A stretch of DNA of 64,000 nt from Jacaranda mimosifolia. Taxonomy: Eukaryota > Streptophyta > Magnoliopsida > Lamiales > Bignoniaceae. The DNA lies in contig CM032128.1 of assembly GCA_018894105.1 (NCBI GenBank), forward strand, positions 19,511,001 to 19,575,000. Reading direction: 5' to 3'. The notes below the pieces were generated by a model. The model saw only the letters and a list, made by a program, of their open reading frames with translations, was not told where the DNA came from and did no database searches. Each line of letters opens with the position of its first letter. Positions within the stretch are counted from its first letter, which is position 1. Both the position numbers and the translations under genes were made by a program. Of this stretch, positions 36,834 to 47,741 are shown in pieces.

Positions 36834-37273
36834 AGAATTAAAGCTTGATCCTCATCATCAATTTTGACAACTATATTAGCAAGATCCAGAATCACCTTAT
36901 TGAAAAAATCAATATGCTAAGGGATAGATGTACCTTCATCCTCAATGTGTATAATTGTTGTTTCAAATATAGTCGATTTGTCATGGACTTTGTCATGTAT
37001 AGACTCTACAGCTTCTTCCATAAATCCACTAGTGTACTTTCCGTGGCGACCTTTCTCAGTACGTTATCCACCAATGATAACACCAGAGTATCGTAAGCCT
37101 TCGCCATGAACTTGTCATTCTCCTCGTCTTTCAATGTTTCTGGCAAGGAATCTTTACCCTTTTAACGTTCTCTGTAAATCTTGTTGACATAGGAGCGCGT
37201 GAACCTTCATCATCCACAGCACAAAGTTGTTTTTCCCATAGAACTTCTCTACCTCTTACTTCATGCCTGACAT
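36834..37273 (-). pseudogene. Copia element E: 5' part of gag
   Basis: Gag starts at the ATG at 37273 (MSGMK), just inside the primer site, and the N-terminal KFYGKNNFVLWMMKVHALL motif of Tork-type gags is readable after a stop at codon 6. It is frameshifted about 37165 and again near 36960, and ends at the CACTA insertion; the sequence continues at 28349. Together the two pieces form one interrupted gag. Confidence 0.85.
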
Positions 37274-37285
37274 CTGATCCAACCT

Positions 37286-37298
37286 ACTCTGATACCAA
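37286..37298 (-). promoter_or_regulatory. Primer-binding site of element E
   Basis: TTGGTATCAGAGT on the minus strand, complementary to initiator tRNA-Met, lies two bases from the inner end of the 5' LTR. Confidence 0.85.
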
Positions 37299-37300
37299 TT

Positions 37301-37880
37301 TGTTGTAACCTAGGAGGATCTATTGCGAAAATAATGAAATACCAGTAAAGTAATTCAATGGAATTATGACAACAAGTAATTTAAAGTGCAAGTACAAACA
37401 TGAATCCCACAAATCTCATGAAAACACCTAACACCCTCGTTCTAAACTCTATCTTGAGAGAATTACTCAAAAGCAATAAAGAAGTCCTTGTGTTATGTTC
37501 GTGATATTTTCCCGGAAGAAAAAAATATTAAATTTATACCCAAAAATGAAGCCCAAGGCCCGTGGGCCTGCACCGCGCGCTGGGGTGCACAAAACTTGCA
37601 CCCCAACATGCCCAACATGTAATATGGCAAAAAGTTTGCGCTAGGGGGCGCATGGCAAAGTTACTATTCACTATGCGCCGAGGCGCACGACGCTTGTTTT
37701 CATGCCTTTTTCTCCCACGTCCACGCCTTGGCGCACCATGCCTCGCGCCCCAGTGCGTGGCGTCCTGCCAACATGCGTTGGGGTGTGTTCTCGAGCCTAT
37801 TTCGATCACTTTGCTCCGTTTCGCTCCATTCTTCTTCCAGTTCTTGTCAATTCAGCCCAAATTTAAAGGTAAATTCAACT
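37301..37880 (-). repeat. 5' LTR of copia element E
   Basis: 580 bp; begins TGTTGTAACCTAGGAGG on the plus strand and ends TTCAACT, where the terminal CA of the left copy has mutated to CT. It lacks the about 60-bp GTGGTTCGGC-containing segment of the other LTR, and the two differ by many substitutions, so the insertion is old. Confidence 0.9.
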
Positions 37881-37885
37881 TGAAT

Positions 37886-40180
37886 CAATAAAACTCCCAA
37901 CTCACATCAAATTTGCCTAGAATAAGCAATGCCAACTCAAGGTATGAGATAGAGAATTCTACAATTCAATTTAAGACAAAGCTAATAGATACAATCTATA
38001 GAATCTATAATTCACAAATTAATATATTCTTCATTCATCAACTTAATCAATTTTTGTTTAATTTGGCTTTCAATTAGTCGAGTCAAATTCTACCATAATG
38101 ATTGTTTACTATTTTTACTTAAATATAAGTTAATATCTTGTATATCTGGTGAACATATATATATATGTTCTATCATTTAATAGATGTCTAAGTAAATATA
38201 AAATTACCATGTACTTCTACCCTTTAATAGGTATCTACTTATAACTCTTATTTTACTAAAAATCTAATATCATCACTGTTATCTGGTATAAAGGACAAAT
38301 GAGGAAATAAATTTTACAAATTTATTTATCTAAAAAGAAAAAGAAATTAGAAGAGTTAATCACTCAATTTTATAAACTAATAATAATAACTATTGAATTT
38401 AGTTGTTAAGTCGTGGAATAAGAAATTTAACAATAGTTAGCTAGCTTTTTTTTTTTCTTTTTTCTTTTTTTTTCCTATACTGAATTGTGCTTATTTAGAC
38501 TCTTATGGACTATGGCATCTCAATTCCATGTAATTACCTTATTTTATTTTTATTTTATTATTTTATTCTATGGTTGAGGCTCAAAAAAGATAAAGAGTTG
38601 TTTTTCCTTTGCTAAAGTTACTAAAATACTATATATGATTCCAAAACCATTAAAATTTTCTAAGCAATATTCTTGGAATCCACCAAGATTACACAAATTA
38701 ATGAAATTGGCAAAATAGTTCTTACTTGGTAGTGGACCTTTTAACAGCTTTGCGTGGTCATTAACAAAAACATGAAATACTATTAAATATATGTAGCTAT
38801 CCACATAGCGAAGTTTAACAATAATGAATCAATGTATATATGTGTGAGACAATAAAAGTACTTTCTTTTTCGCACGAAAAATCCAATCTAAAGGAAGAAA
38901 AATAAATTAAAATGGCTATGGGTTTCCTTTATTCCCGTTGCGTAAGCTTTCCACGTGTTAATCCTGATTGTTGTGGTGAAGGCCCAACCTACTTGGTTTA
39001 GGTGCTAAAGAAGCCAACGCCATCATTATTAAAGATTAATATTTTAGCATATTTGATGTGCACACTAAATTTTTTTTTAGTATGAAATAAATAAAATATT
39101 TATTTACTTTTTTATGTATGCTATAATTTTTTAATAATTTCAATATATTTATTCATACTTTAAAATGAATGAAAAAAATTAAGATGGAGAAATAATTGAA
39201 ATCATAAATAATTAATTAGAAAGGAACAAAAGTTAGAGAGAGAAGAGAAAAGAAAAATTATTTTGTCATAAGTTACCTTTTAAAATAAGATTAATTTTGT
39301 CAATTTATTTAAAAATGTATCAGTAAAAGTCCTAATAATTTATACATAATATAGATAACCCATTCATAGCCCTTGTTCCTATGCAGGTAAAGGAATCACT
39401 AATAGTTTTTGTCGCAATAGAGTTTAGCTTAAACTTTGACATTTCAAATTAAGATCCTAGAAGCAAAAACTTAATAGGAGGTCAAATTATGAAAAAGGAG
39501 CCATTGAGCCAATCAATCTAAGCCCATTATGGGCTTCCAACCTAAGTGGGCCTACGCCCATCGAGGACCTAACTAGTATAAACGAACTTTCAAAGTCAAA
39601 AAGGCATCTAAGCAATTATTTCTACATCAAACTCTTACTCTACTTGAACACGTTCTAGGAGTAAAAACTCGACATTTCATTGATTCACGGAAAGGACGCC
39701 AAATCTATTTTCTTACTACGTTATCAAGTACTTTATATGAAAAACTTCCTTTTGAAATACGAAACACTAAGAATGCAAACGAGATGTAAAGCTCAAGACA
39801 CCAGCACTCCGATGGAAACCTATGACAAGAAGGTAGAGAAAAACTGACTAGATGCATAGTCTCGATCGACAATTGGATGAGTGCTCGGTGTTCCCTAGCA
39901 TCGAAACCTAGCTTGCAGCCCTATTTTCAAGAGGCCCAAAGTTACTGATTACTCAAGAGGCCAATATTATCGATCCTCAACTAGAGCCAATTAACCAAAA
40001 AATGAAGCTTTATAAACTAAATTTAGAACTAGCGAGGAGCTCAAGACAATAAAAGCCATCCAAGCAATCCATTGAAGACCACCAAGCTCGGAGCCTTTCT
40101 AGACCTAAACCTCAAAAGGAGTTAGGGAGCTTCCTTAGAGTGAACTATGCTGTCGTAATAGCCTACAGCTTGATGGAACT
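37886..40180. other. Intergenic sequence, possible gypsy 5' flank
   Basis: 37886-39400 is AT-rich with no gene seen. 39400-40180 is less AT-rich and precedes the gypsy RT remnant; it contains GCCCATTATGGGCTTCC and AGTATAAACGAAC (about 39520-39590), which could be part of a gypsy LTR, but no second LTR copy was found. Confidence 0.4.
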
Positions 40181-41930
40181 CTTGAGGAATTTGATTAGAT
40201 GTGAAAATTCACCACCTCAGGGTCGACCTTATACGCACCCAGTGAAGCATAAGAGGAGAAACTTTTGAGTGGAGCAAAAAAAGATAATCAAGAAAGAAGT
40301 GGACAAGTTGCTGAAAGTTAATTACATCTGACTAATATAATACCCCAATTGGTTGGCCAACGTAGTATTGGTACCTAAAGAGAATAGAAAATAGAAGATG
40401 TGCATTGACTTCATGGACCTAAACAATGTGTATTCAAATGACCTATTCCAGCTCTCCCATATAGATACACTAGTGACTTCCACAGCAAAATGTGAGATGT
40501 TAAGCTTCTTGGACACTTACCAAGGATATAACAAGACTCATCTGGCAGCAAAAGACTACGAGAAGATGAGGTTCATAACGACGTAGGGATATGTTGTTAT
40601 AATGTGATGCCCTTTGGGCTCAAAAATACTGGTGCAACTTATTAGAGTCTAGTTATCCACATGTTTGAAAATATGATTAGATGAAATATGGAAGTATACA
40701 TGAAAGACAAGCTGGTCAAGATCATAGATCGAGTGACGACCTACACAATCTGGAGAAATTGCTTTGCCATCCTAAGAAAGTTTAATATGTGACTCAACCT
40801 AACTAAATGTGCTTTCAGTGTATGCAAGAGAAAGTTCATAGGATACATTACTTCATAACGTGAAATAGAGACCAAATCAAATAAAATAAAATTAGTGCTC
40901 CAAATGCCATCATCTTGAACTACCACAGAGGTCCAAATGCTAGCAGGACGTTAGCTGCTTTAAATTAGTTATTTTCCAAGTTCGCCAAGAAGAGATTTTT
41001 CTCTTCTTCAAGATCTTACGAGGAGCTAAGGCATTCAACTAGAGAAAAGAATACAAAAGAGCCTTCCAATAGCTGAAAGTGTACTTTACATTGCCTCTGC
41101 TGTTGAAGAAGCCAAGGATAGGAGAACTACTATATTTGTATTTAGCCACCACGGACATAGTGGTTAATGTCGCCTTGGTATTAGAATAAGAAAGAGTGCA
41201 CCAACCCCTTTATTATGTCAGTAGGCTCCTACAAGGCCTGGAAGTAAGATATTTCTCAATTAAGAGGTTAGACGTTACCGTGCTGGCAGCTGTGTAGAGC
41301 TATGACCTTACTTCCAAGCTCACCAGATCATAGTACTCAATGACCATCCACTAAAGAGGATAATAAGTAGCCCTAAGGCCTCAGGAAGAATGGTTAAATG
41401 GATCGTTAAGTTGAACCAATATGGAACTGAGCATTGGCCTCGATCGGCAATAAAGACGTAAGTCCTAATTAACTTCGTGGCTGAAGGCACAAAAATCAAA
41501 GTTGAAACTCTACCCGTACCTGGACCTTATATGTAGACGGGTCATCCATCAACTCCAAAAGTGACATGACGTAGTTTAGGATAGTCCTTAAGTTCAAATA
41601 TGCTCCAAGATTCAACTTTTAGACTTTCAGCAGTTGAAGCCGAATACGAGGCATTGATCACTGCAAAGCCAAATTTTATTGATGTGGCACTATAACTACG
41701 AGCTTATAATGACTCCTAGCTTTTGGTTAATTAAGGTCACAGGCAACTATGAGGCTAAGGAAGAAAGCATGGTGAAATAACTCTATTGGATGGAGGTAAT
41801 CGACTAAATGTTTGAAAACTTTAACCTACCACAGATCGTACGCAAGGAAAACTTTGATGTTGATCGCTTTGATAAGGTAGCCAACACCATCGTGGTGTCA
41901 AAGAGCCAATTGATCTTTTCTTAACACTTG
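40181..41930 (+). pseudogene. Ty3/gypsy pol remnant (reverse transcriptase, RNase H)
   Basis: Plus strand. RT motifs include YPNWLANVVLVPKENRKW and KMCIDFMDLNN (about 40350-40430), CEMLSFLDTYQGYNKTHLA (about 40490-40550), and a degraded PFGLKN (about 40610). The catalytic YxDD site reads YMKDKLV, so the first catalytic Asp is lost. Further on are KCAFSVCKRKFIGYI (connection), RNase H-like LYYVSRLLQG (about 41200), and a second RNase H with SAVEAEYEALI (about 41630). Stops and frame changes are frequent. Protein similarity is to the Tat/Athila-like side of plant gypsy elements (by motif memory). No integrase was found to the right. Confidence 0.8.
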
Positions 41931-42062
41931 GTATGCTAAACTAAGAAATCCAATGTGGGACACCCCAATCACCCCCAAGATGATGGACATTGAAGATAGC
42001 ATCGCATCATAGATCCATCATGAAATATCTCAAACATTGAAGATAGCATTACATCGTAGACC

Positions 42063-42625
42063 TAGGTACACAAGCCCTCAAAAATTCAAGTGTGCTACGA
42101 AGACTGGGGTGTGCAAGCATCTCAAAAATTCAAGTTTGCTCCAAAGAGCGAGGTGCAAAGCACAAGTTTTCGTGCCCTACTCTTCCATAGAGCAATCGAA
42201 GGAAGCAACCAAAGAAAGAGAAAGTGAAGGCTACCAAAACAATCCATTTTGGTCCTAAAGGTAATATTAAAGATTTAAGTTTGTTATGGAAAGCAGGATG
42301 CACAAGTGCCTCAAAATTCAAGTTTGCATTGGAGAACGGAGTGTGCAAGCACCTTAAAGATTCTAGTTTGCTTTTAGAGAGAAAAGTGTAAGCACTTCAA
42401 AGATTCAAGTTTACTTGGAAGAGTGGGACGCCCAAGTGCCTCAAAATTAAAGTTTGCTCCAAAGAGCAGGGTGCACAAGTGAATGAAAAATAAAAGGTAT
42501 ACTCTGGAGAGAAGGGTGTGCGAGTGCCTCAAAGATTCAAGCTTGCTCTAAAGAGCAGGGTGTGCAAGCGCCTCAAAGATTCAAGTTTACCCTGAAGTGC
42601 ATGGTGTACAAGCGCCACAAAGATT
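42063..42625 (+). repeat. 44-bp tandem repeat array
   Basis: About ten units with the consensus CAAGTGCCTCAAAGATTCAA followed by GTTTGCTCCAAAGAGCAGGG and TGTG. Unit starts fall at about 42070, 42115, 42301, 42347, 42391, 42434, 42477, 42521, 42565 and 42609, i.e. every 43-46 bp. A gap of about 140 bp (42158-42300) holds unrelated sequence plus one very worn unit. It lies between two gypsy fragments; such arrays are known near the 3' ends of large plant gypsy elements. Confidence 0.85.
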
Positions 42626-42997
42626 CATGTATTAATAAGAGACAATAATGTAAAGGAAATAAAATTCATTCAAATAATTCATGAACAATAAGATGGTTTT
42701 GGCCCCATGCTAGTTGGGTTTATTCAAGTCTAAAATACATAATAGAAAATCAAAGAAAATCTCTACTTTCAAACGAGGGAAAAGCTAACTCTAGCTCATT
42801 CAAAGAAAATCTACTAATACTTAAAAGTAAAGAGGGTGTCTAAGGTATGGCATTTAGTCAGTCTAGGAGGGTTATCCTAGCATGAACATCACCATGACAT
42901 CTAGATCTTGGAGGACCCCTTTGCCTTTATCATTCTTCATGCTTTCTTCCAGCTGCTTTCTTTGGTCAGTCTTGGGGGTAAGGGTTCTTGATATTCT
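42626..42997. other. Short non-coding stretch between gypsy remnants
   Basis: No gene visible; probably retrotransposon non-coding sequence. Confidence 0.4.
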
Positions 42998-43890
42998 TTA
43001 AGGTGTTGGCATAGCATTCTCTAGTTGTACCCGGTGGTCAATAACCTTGCTAGTTCCACTTTTTATGGGGAATTTCAACTTCATGTAGCAGGTAAAAACT
43101 ACTGCTTGCAACATGTTCAAGATATGTCTCCCTAGGATCACATTGTATGCTGATGGGGTCTTGACCACTAACAACTTTACCATCTTTGTTACCCACCTAC
43201 GGTGCGCACTCAAAGAAAGGGATAGCGACATTTGTCCAAGTACTTCAATGATGTCACCAGTAAACCCCACCAAAGGGGTATTGATCTTCTGCAGCTGGGA
43301 TGGTCCATCCTTAGCTGAAGGAATACATTGTGAAACAAGATATTAACTAAGTTATCACTACCTACCAATATCTTCTTTACCCAGAAGTTAGTGATAGATG
43401 TAGAGATCACTAGTATATCATTATGCTCTCCTCGTTTGAGCTCTAAGTCCTCATCTACAAAGGTGATATTAGGCGTCAGGAGATGTACTTTAAAAACTCC
43501 CAGGATGGGATCGATTGCATGAGCTTGTATCTGTCTCGTTGCTCATACCAACACCTTTCTCATATTGTTAGAGTCTCTACTGAACAACTCTTCTGAGATC
43601 ATTGAGATGACACCAATGATATGGAGGTTTTTTGGGTTATGTTGGTACTGCCAGTCTTTAGATTGAAGGTGCTCATCCAGCCATCACTAGATATCTTCAC
43701 TTCCTCCAACTGCTGGACCCTTCCTTAAACTACTTGCTTCTATGCCATGTATTCTTTGAGGTGTCCTCTTTGAACCAATTTCTCTATTTCATTCTTCAAG
43801 TGCCTACATTCTTTAATGGCATGTCCGCAATCATGGTGGAAGTGACACCACTTATCATATATCTGCTTCTTCGGGTCATATGTTATCTTC
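42998..43890 (-). pseudogene. Ty3/gypsy gag C-terminus and aspartic protease remnant
   Basis: Minus strand. A gag C-terminal motif CHFHHDCGHAIKECRHLKNE (about 43840-43780) is the CxFHxxxGHxTxxC element found in plant gypsy gags. After worn sequence with stops there is a protease domain: MVGFTGDIIEVLGQ, VVKTPSAYNVILGRHILNML and STSKVID-like tail (43273-42998), with the flap-like and ILGR motifs of plant gypsy proteases. The frame changes at about 43210-43270. The upstream DTG-type site is not recognisable. Pseudogene. Confidence 0.8.
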
Positions 43891-44260
43891 ACTTAATCTT
43901 ATGGGGCTAGACAGATTTGGTTATATCCCTAGTATACATCAAAAGAGCTAAGCATCTCGCACTCTACTATGGAGTCCACTAATACGTTTATGTACAGAGC
44001 AAGAACAAGCATTTTTTTAAAGCCTTCTTTAGATCAATGAAGTCAACATACATCCTCCATTTCCAGTTGGGCTTAGGTACCAACACCAAGTTAGCCAATT
44101 ATTTAGGATGTTGAACTGACTAAACGTGCTTTGTCTCTAGTACCTCGTCTACCTATGGAGGCAGAGTAAGGCCAGTATCTCACTCAAAATTAGCTCTATG
44201 TTTAGTTATCTCTAGGAAGGACGAACCCCCCCAACTCTCGGTGAGAGTGCTGTTGCTGCT
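43891..44260 (-). pseudogene. Gypsy RT fragment embedded within gag
   Basis: On the minus strand LANLVLVPKPNWKWRMYVDF (44105-44040), then DSIVECEMLSSFDVY and GYNQICLAP (about 43990-43920), are clear gypsy RT motifs. In the same frame they run directly into the gag C-terminal sequence at about 43890. RT sequence is therefore found between the gag N-terminus (44262-44480) and the gag CxFHxxxGHxTxxC motif, which is the wrong order. Confidence 0.75.
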
Positions 44261-44588
44261 CCTAGGGGCGATGTTGCACTGTGTATTGGACGATCGCTTC
44301 AGCCGCAGCTTGAGCAGTGGCATTCTCTAGCAAGGTTTCAATGCCTCCTGGATCATCTACAGAATAGGATCTTGGGAAAGTGTTGCCTGCTGTAATGTGT
44401 ATCTCCTCTACTGTCAGTTGCACCTCCAGGGCGGGCTTCGGCTGGACGTGATTGTGCTTCAGGCTAGTGGTTTTCTGCATTCTTCAGCTTTGGTACCATC
44501 TGGTTGCTGGAATCTCAAGCTTCGAAACTTATCTGTACTCTCAGTGTTCTTTTTTTATCTTTCAAAGATCTCATTGATGGCGCCAACA
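44261..44588 (-). pseudogene. Gypsy gag N-terminal remnant and primer-binding site
   Basis: A minus-strand open frame (44480-44262) has the hydrophilic, Ala- and Gln-rich look of a gypsy gag N-terminus, without a nameable domain. Just upstream, TGTTGGCGCCA (44588-44578) resembles the TTGGCGCC primer site of plant gypsy elements. It is followed to the right by LTR-like sequence. Confidence 0.5.
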
Positions 44589-44800
44589 GATGCTACATGA
44601 AAATGGAGTCATGGTCCTTTTCAATAGTTACCAACGTTCGGTATTTTTTCTCTAAAACACGGTTCAGAGAGTGCTCAGCTCTTGAAGGTTGTTGAAGTTT
44701 TGCTAATTATTGCTAATAATTTTTCACGCCCAATTTTTCTTGGGGCTTAGTATATATAGTTTATTTTTAATGGATTCAGGCTTGCCTTCTTTATGAGCTT
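44589..44800 (-). repeat. Probable 5' LTR segment of the minus-strand gypsy element
   Basis: Reading on the minus strand, a TATATATA box (44758-44751) precedes CTAAGCCCCAAGAAAAATTG, then about 160 bp leads to the primer site. This is the U3-R-U5 layout expected of an LTR. No second copy is in the window, so the outer end is unknown. Confidence 0.4.
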
Positions 44801-45565
44801 AATTAATTTGTGTTCACTTACCTTTAATTTAATTGTTTTTGTTTATTTGATTCATTTGACCTTCTTTTAGTGTTTTTATTTTTTAATTCTTGTTGGTTTA
44901 ATTATTCATATCACAATACTATATAATCATTAATCAGTATATTAGTCATAGGTATTAATTCTGAGAACTCCCGAATTTGGTAATGGAAATTAGATTTAAC
45001 GATTAACTGTTGCGATCAACTAAAAGATTGAGGAAACGTTTCCCACATAAAAATTTATTTTGTGTATTCGATTAACCACACTAGCAACGATACATTAATT
45101 GTTATTATTCTCTGTTTTCGAACATTTTAATTTTTTGTTGCACCACATAACTCAGTGCATATTTCAGGAGTATGTATTACACATCAAATATCAAAGTCTT
45201 TTATATATTTTTTCTCTACTGCAATAAATATATATATATATAATTGAAATATTACAACTTTATTATTATATTTGCAAAATTAAGTTATAATTATGTCTTT
45301 AATATAACCATGTGCTAATTTTGTTGAGTTTTATATTTTATTAATTGTGAATCATCACGTCACTGTGCATTTCACTATGTGTCGGTACATCAAAGATGAA
45401 GATAAAGCGCATGTATAGTACATGAGTCATGTGGAAGTTGCGAAGCACAGAAAACTGCAAACCTTAGTTTGTGCAGAAAGCAAAGTGAGGTGGTGTTTGA
45501 TTGCCATCATGCCTATTCCCTTTAATATCATCATGCTATTTGCACATGGAACATATTTATGTAAC
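44801..45565. other. AT-rich intergenic sequence
   Basis: No gene, RNA or repeat family recognised. Confidence 0.5.
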
Positions 45566-45568
45566 TTA

Positions 45569-45961
45569 GAGGGTGTTTGGCTAAATTTATTTGAAAGGTT
45601 TTATAAGTTTTTTCATCTTATAAGATGCTTTTGGAAATTATAAAATGTTAAATTTTTTTTTGAAAAATAAAATTTTAAAGTATTTGGATAAAATAAGATT
45701 TCAGAGTTCATAAAATTTTAGTAATGGCAAAATTAATGTGATTAAAATTAAGGAAACTTATTAAAATTTTAAAAATAAATTAACAACTCCTTACTTCTTT
45801 TTTAAAAAAAAAAAAAGCTTATAAGCTCGTAAAATAAGTTAACTTTGAAGCTTATAAGAACTTTTTCAAAAAAATTTATTACATGCTTTTTGATATCATA
45901 TAAGCTTTCAAATATCTTATAAGATGTTTTAAGAAGCTTATAAACTTGCACAAACACCCTC
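45569..45961 (+). mobile_element. Tourist-like (PIF/Harbinger) MITE 1
   Basis: 393 bp with terminal inverted repeats GAGGGTGTTTGG (left) and GAGGGTGTTTGT (right end, inverted), flanked by TTA on both sides (45566-45568 and 45962-45964), the target duplication of PIF/Harbinger elements. The interior is AT-rich with inverted CTTATAAGAT-type words and no coding sequence. It lies about 1.1 kb upstream of the dirigent gene. A second 393-bp copy lies at 57325-57717 in the opposite orientation. Confidence 0.85.
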
Positions 45962-45964
45962 TTA

Positions 45965-47107
45965 ATTTTCCACTAATATAGTTTAATATAATGCTACACT
46001 GTCATTTCTTAACCAACCTTCAGTTTGGGTGGGAAAACAGTGAAGTTTTGATTATGTAATCAACACAAAATCTCCACACTACAGATAGATTCAACTCCAA
46101 TTGTATACTTACTTGAAAACTATTTGAAAATGGACACAATAATGCGCTGGATGCTTTAATTAAATATCCACGCAAGGTGATGGCTTCTAAGTCATGCTAG
46201 TGGAAATCCTTTTCCAACTTTAATTCTTCCCACTCAAACCTTCTCCACTATATGTCGGACAGAAAACCAAGCAGACGCAATAATTCTTTTCCGGAATGAT
46301 AATGGGTCATTCTATAGTGCACGGGATCAACATTTAGGTGTACACGGTTGACCATTAATGAATTAAGGGCGTTGGCTGAAAAATCCTATTGCACTCAATC
46401 CATTATAGATTATGAATTCATCTAGTTAGTATCCCATATTAATATGAGATGGAGCTCGTCATAATTTATAGGTTCTTTTCTTTTATCTTTCTTGTAGAGT
46501 AGTTTTTCATTAAATGATAAGATTTAAAATGCTCGTGAAACAATAATTTACAGCGTTAACCCTTTATGTATGTGATGGATTTAGTTCATCATAATGGCAG
46601 TATATATGAGAAAATGGACCTAGTGGGTATTCTCAATACCCCACATTACGTATGGAGACTTATGATCCAATTAGTGTCCCACATTAAGAGGAGATAGAAA
46701 ATATGGTAAAAATAACCATTTTCCACATACAATACTGCGTGACAGCGTGTGATCTTGGCCCATTGTCACTCATTTATTATAAATAAAATTTCTATATTTT
46801 CTTGAGGTACATCATATAACTTATTTCATGCTCATTCTTATATTGTTGTTTAAAATTTTTCGTTTCATTCATAGATTTGACTATTTGAAGTTTTTCGCTA
46901 AGCAACTCTGAAGACCCTAATGAGTTGTGCTTTCCAGAATATAAACATACAAATTTGCCCATCCGATAATTTAAGTTTGAACCATGAGAAGGCCTTTCAT
47001 AATCACACCATGCCCTACAAGCATGCCAAAATAAGAAGCCTATGATGATGGCCATATGTGCCACGGTTTATTAGAGTATCCTCAATTCACCACCCACTAC
47101 AAAGCTA
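45965..47107 (+). other. Upstream region of the dirigent gene
   Basis: No coding sequence. Two similar phrases, TAGTATCCCATATTAATATG (46420-46439) and TAGTGTCCCACATTAAGAGG (46672-46691), form a short direct repeat. A TATAAATA box is at 46778-46785, which would give a 5' leader of roughly 300 bp, so a nearer start or a leader intron is possible. Confidence 0.4.
46778..46785 (+). promoter_or_regulatory. Candidate TATA box for the dirigent gene
   Basis: TATAAATA in a non-coding stretch, 322 bp before the first in-frame ATG. It is the best TATA match immediately upstream, but the distance is long; no transcript evidence is available from the sequence. Confidence 0.3.
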
Positions 47108-47683
47108 ATGCTATGCAAAAAGATGGCTTGCTTTCTCACCTGCAGCACTCTCTTCGCTCTAATCTTCATGTTCCTCTCCCCCATATTCTTCACAGCCGCT
47201 AATGCAAAATTTTCCGAACAATTTCCTAAAACGAACTCTGATAACCATCCTAACAAGATGAGCCATTTGCATTTTTACTTCCACGATATCATCAGCGGGA
47301 AACACCCTACCGCCATCACTGTTGCCGGGCAGAAAAACAAGTTTGGCAGCACTGCGATTATAGATGACCCCTTGACAGAAGGCGTGGAGCCTGGATCCAA
47401 AGTGGTGGGAAGAGCTCAAGGGATGTATTCTATGTCTTCTCAAGATGCTGAAAGTCTGCTTATGGTGATTAATTTTGTATTCAGTGAGGGGAAATACAAT
47501 GGCAGTTCTCTAAGTATTCTTGGGAGGAATCAGTTTCTTGAAACTGTAAGAGAAATGCCAGTAGTTGGAGGGACTGGGCTTTTCCGGTTTGCTCGTGGCT
47601 ATGCATTGGCAAAGACAGAGAAATTCAATGTCCAAACAGGGGACGCTGTAGTTGAATACAATGTCTTTGTAATGCATAATTGA
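47108..47683 (+). CDS. Dirigent family protein
   Basis: 191 codons, intact and intronless, as usual for this family. Residues 1 to about 33 form a signal peptide (hydrophobic core CSTLFALIFMFLSPIFF, then AANA), pointing to secretion to the apoplast. The dirigent beta-barrel follows: HFYFHDIISG (55-64), GRAQGMYSMSSQD (101-113), EGKYNGSSLSILGRN (127-141) with an N-glycosylation sequon at N131, and REMPVVGGTGLFRFARGY (148-165), ending VEYNVFV. Dirigent proteins have no catalytic activity of their own; they steer stereoselective coupling of phenoxy radicals in lignan or lignin-related chemistry. The subgroup and substrate cannot be told from this sequence. The second ATG (codon 6, 47123, context AAGATGGC) is a better translation context and gives an equally good signal peptide, so the true start may be there. 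It converges with SCL3. Confidence 0.95.
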   Translation: MLCKKMACFLTCSTLFALIFMFLSPIFFTAANAKFSEQFPKTNSDNHPNKMSHLHFYFHDIISGKHPTAITVAGQKNKFGSTAIIDDPLTEGVEPGSKVVGRAQGMYSMSSQDAESLLMVINFVFSEGKYNGSSLSILGRNQFLETVREMPVVGGTGLFRFARGYALAKTEKFNVQTGDAVVEYNVFVMHN

Positions 47684-47735
47684 AACTGTATTCTTCAGAT
47701 ATTCAAACATGATCAGGTTTTCATATATTATGAGA

Positions 47736-47741
47736 AATAAA
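47736..47741 (+). terminator. Poly-A signal of the dirigent gene (candidate)
   Basis: AATAAA 53 bp after the stop codon, in an AT-rich stretch, in the usual position for a plant 3' end. Confidence 0.5.

Larger units (their letters stand above)
24114..37885 (-). mobile_element. Copia element E, complete insertion with TSD TGAAT, hosting a CACTA element
   Basis: Both LTRs (24119-24749 and 37301-37880), the primer site, gag, protease, integrase, RT and RNase H are present in minus orientation. The flanking 5-bp duplications TGAAT (24114-24118 and 37881-37885) are identical. Removing the nested CACTA insertion (28355-36833) leaves an element of about 5.3 kb, normal for the Tork/TNT1 type of copia. 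The coding sequence is broken by stops and knuckle mutations, so it is a non-autonomous relic. Confidence 0.92.

Noticed and set aside
38568..38804. 78-codon minus-strand open frame
   Set aside because: No domain, no start context, in anonymous intergenic sequence.
47071..47443. Minus-strand open frames over the dirigent gene
   Set aside because: Antisense to an intact, recognisable gene.
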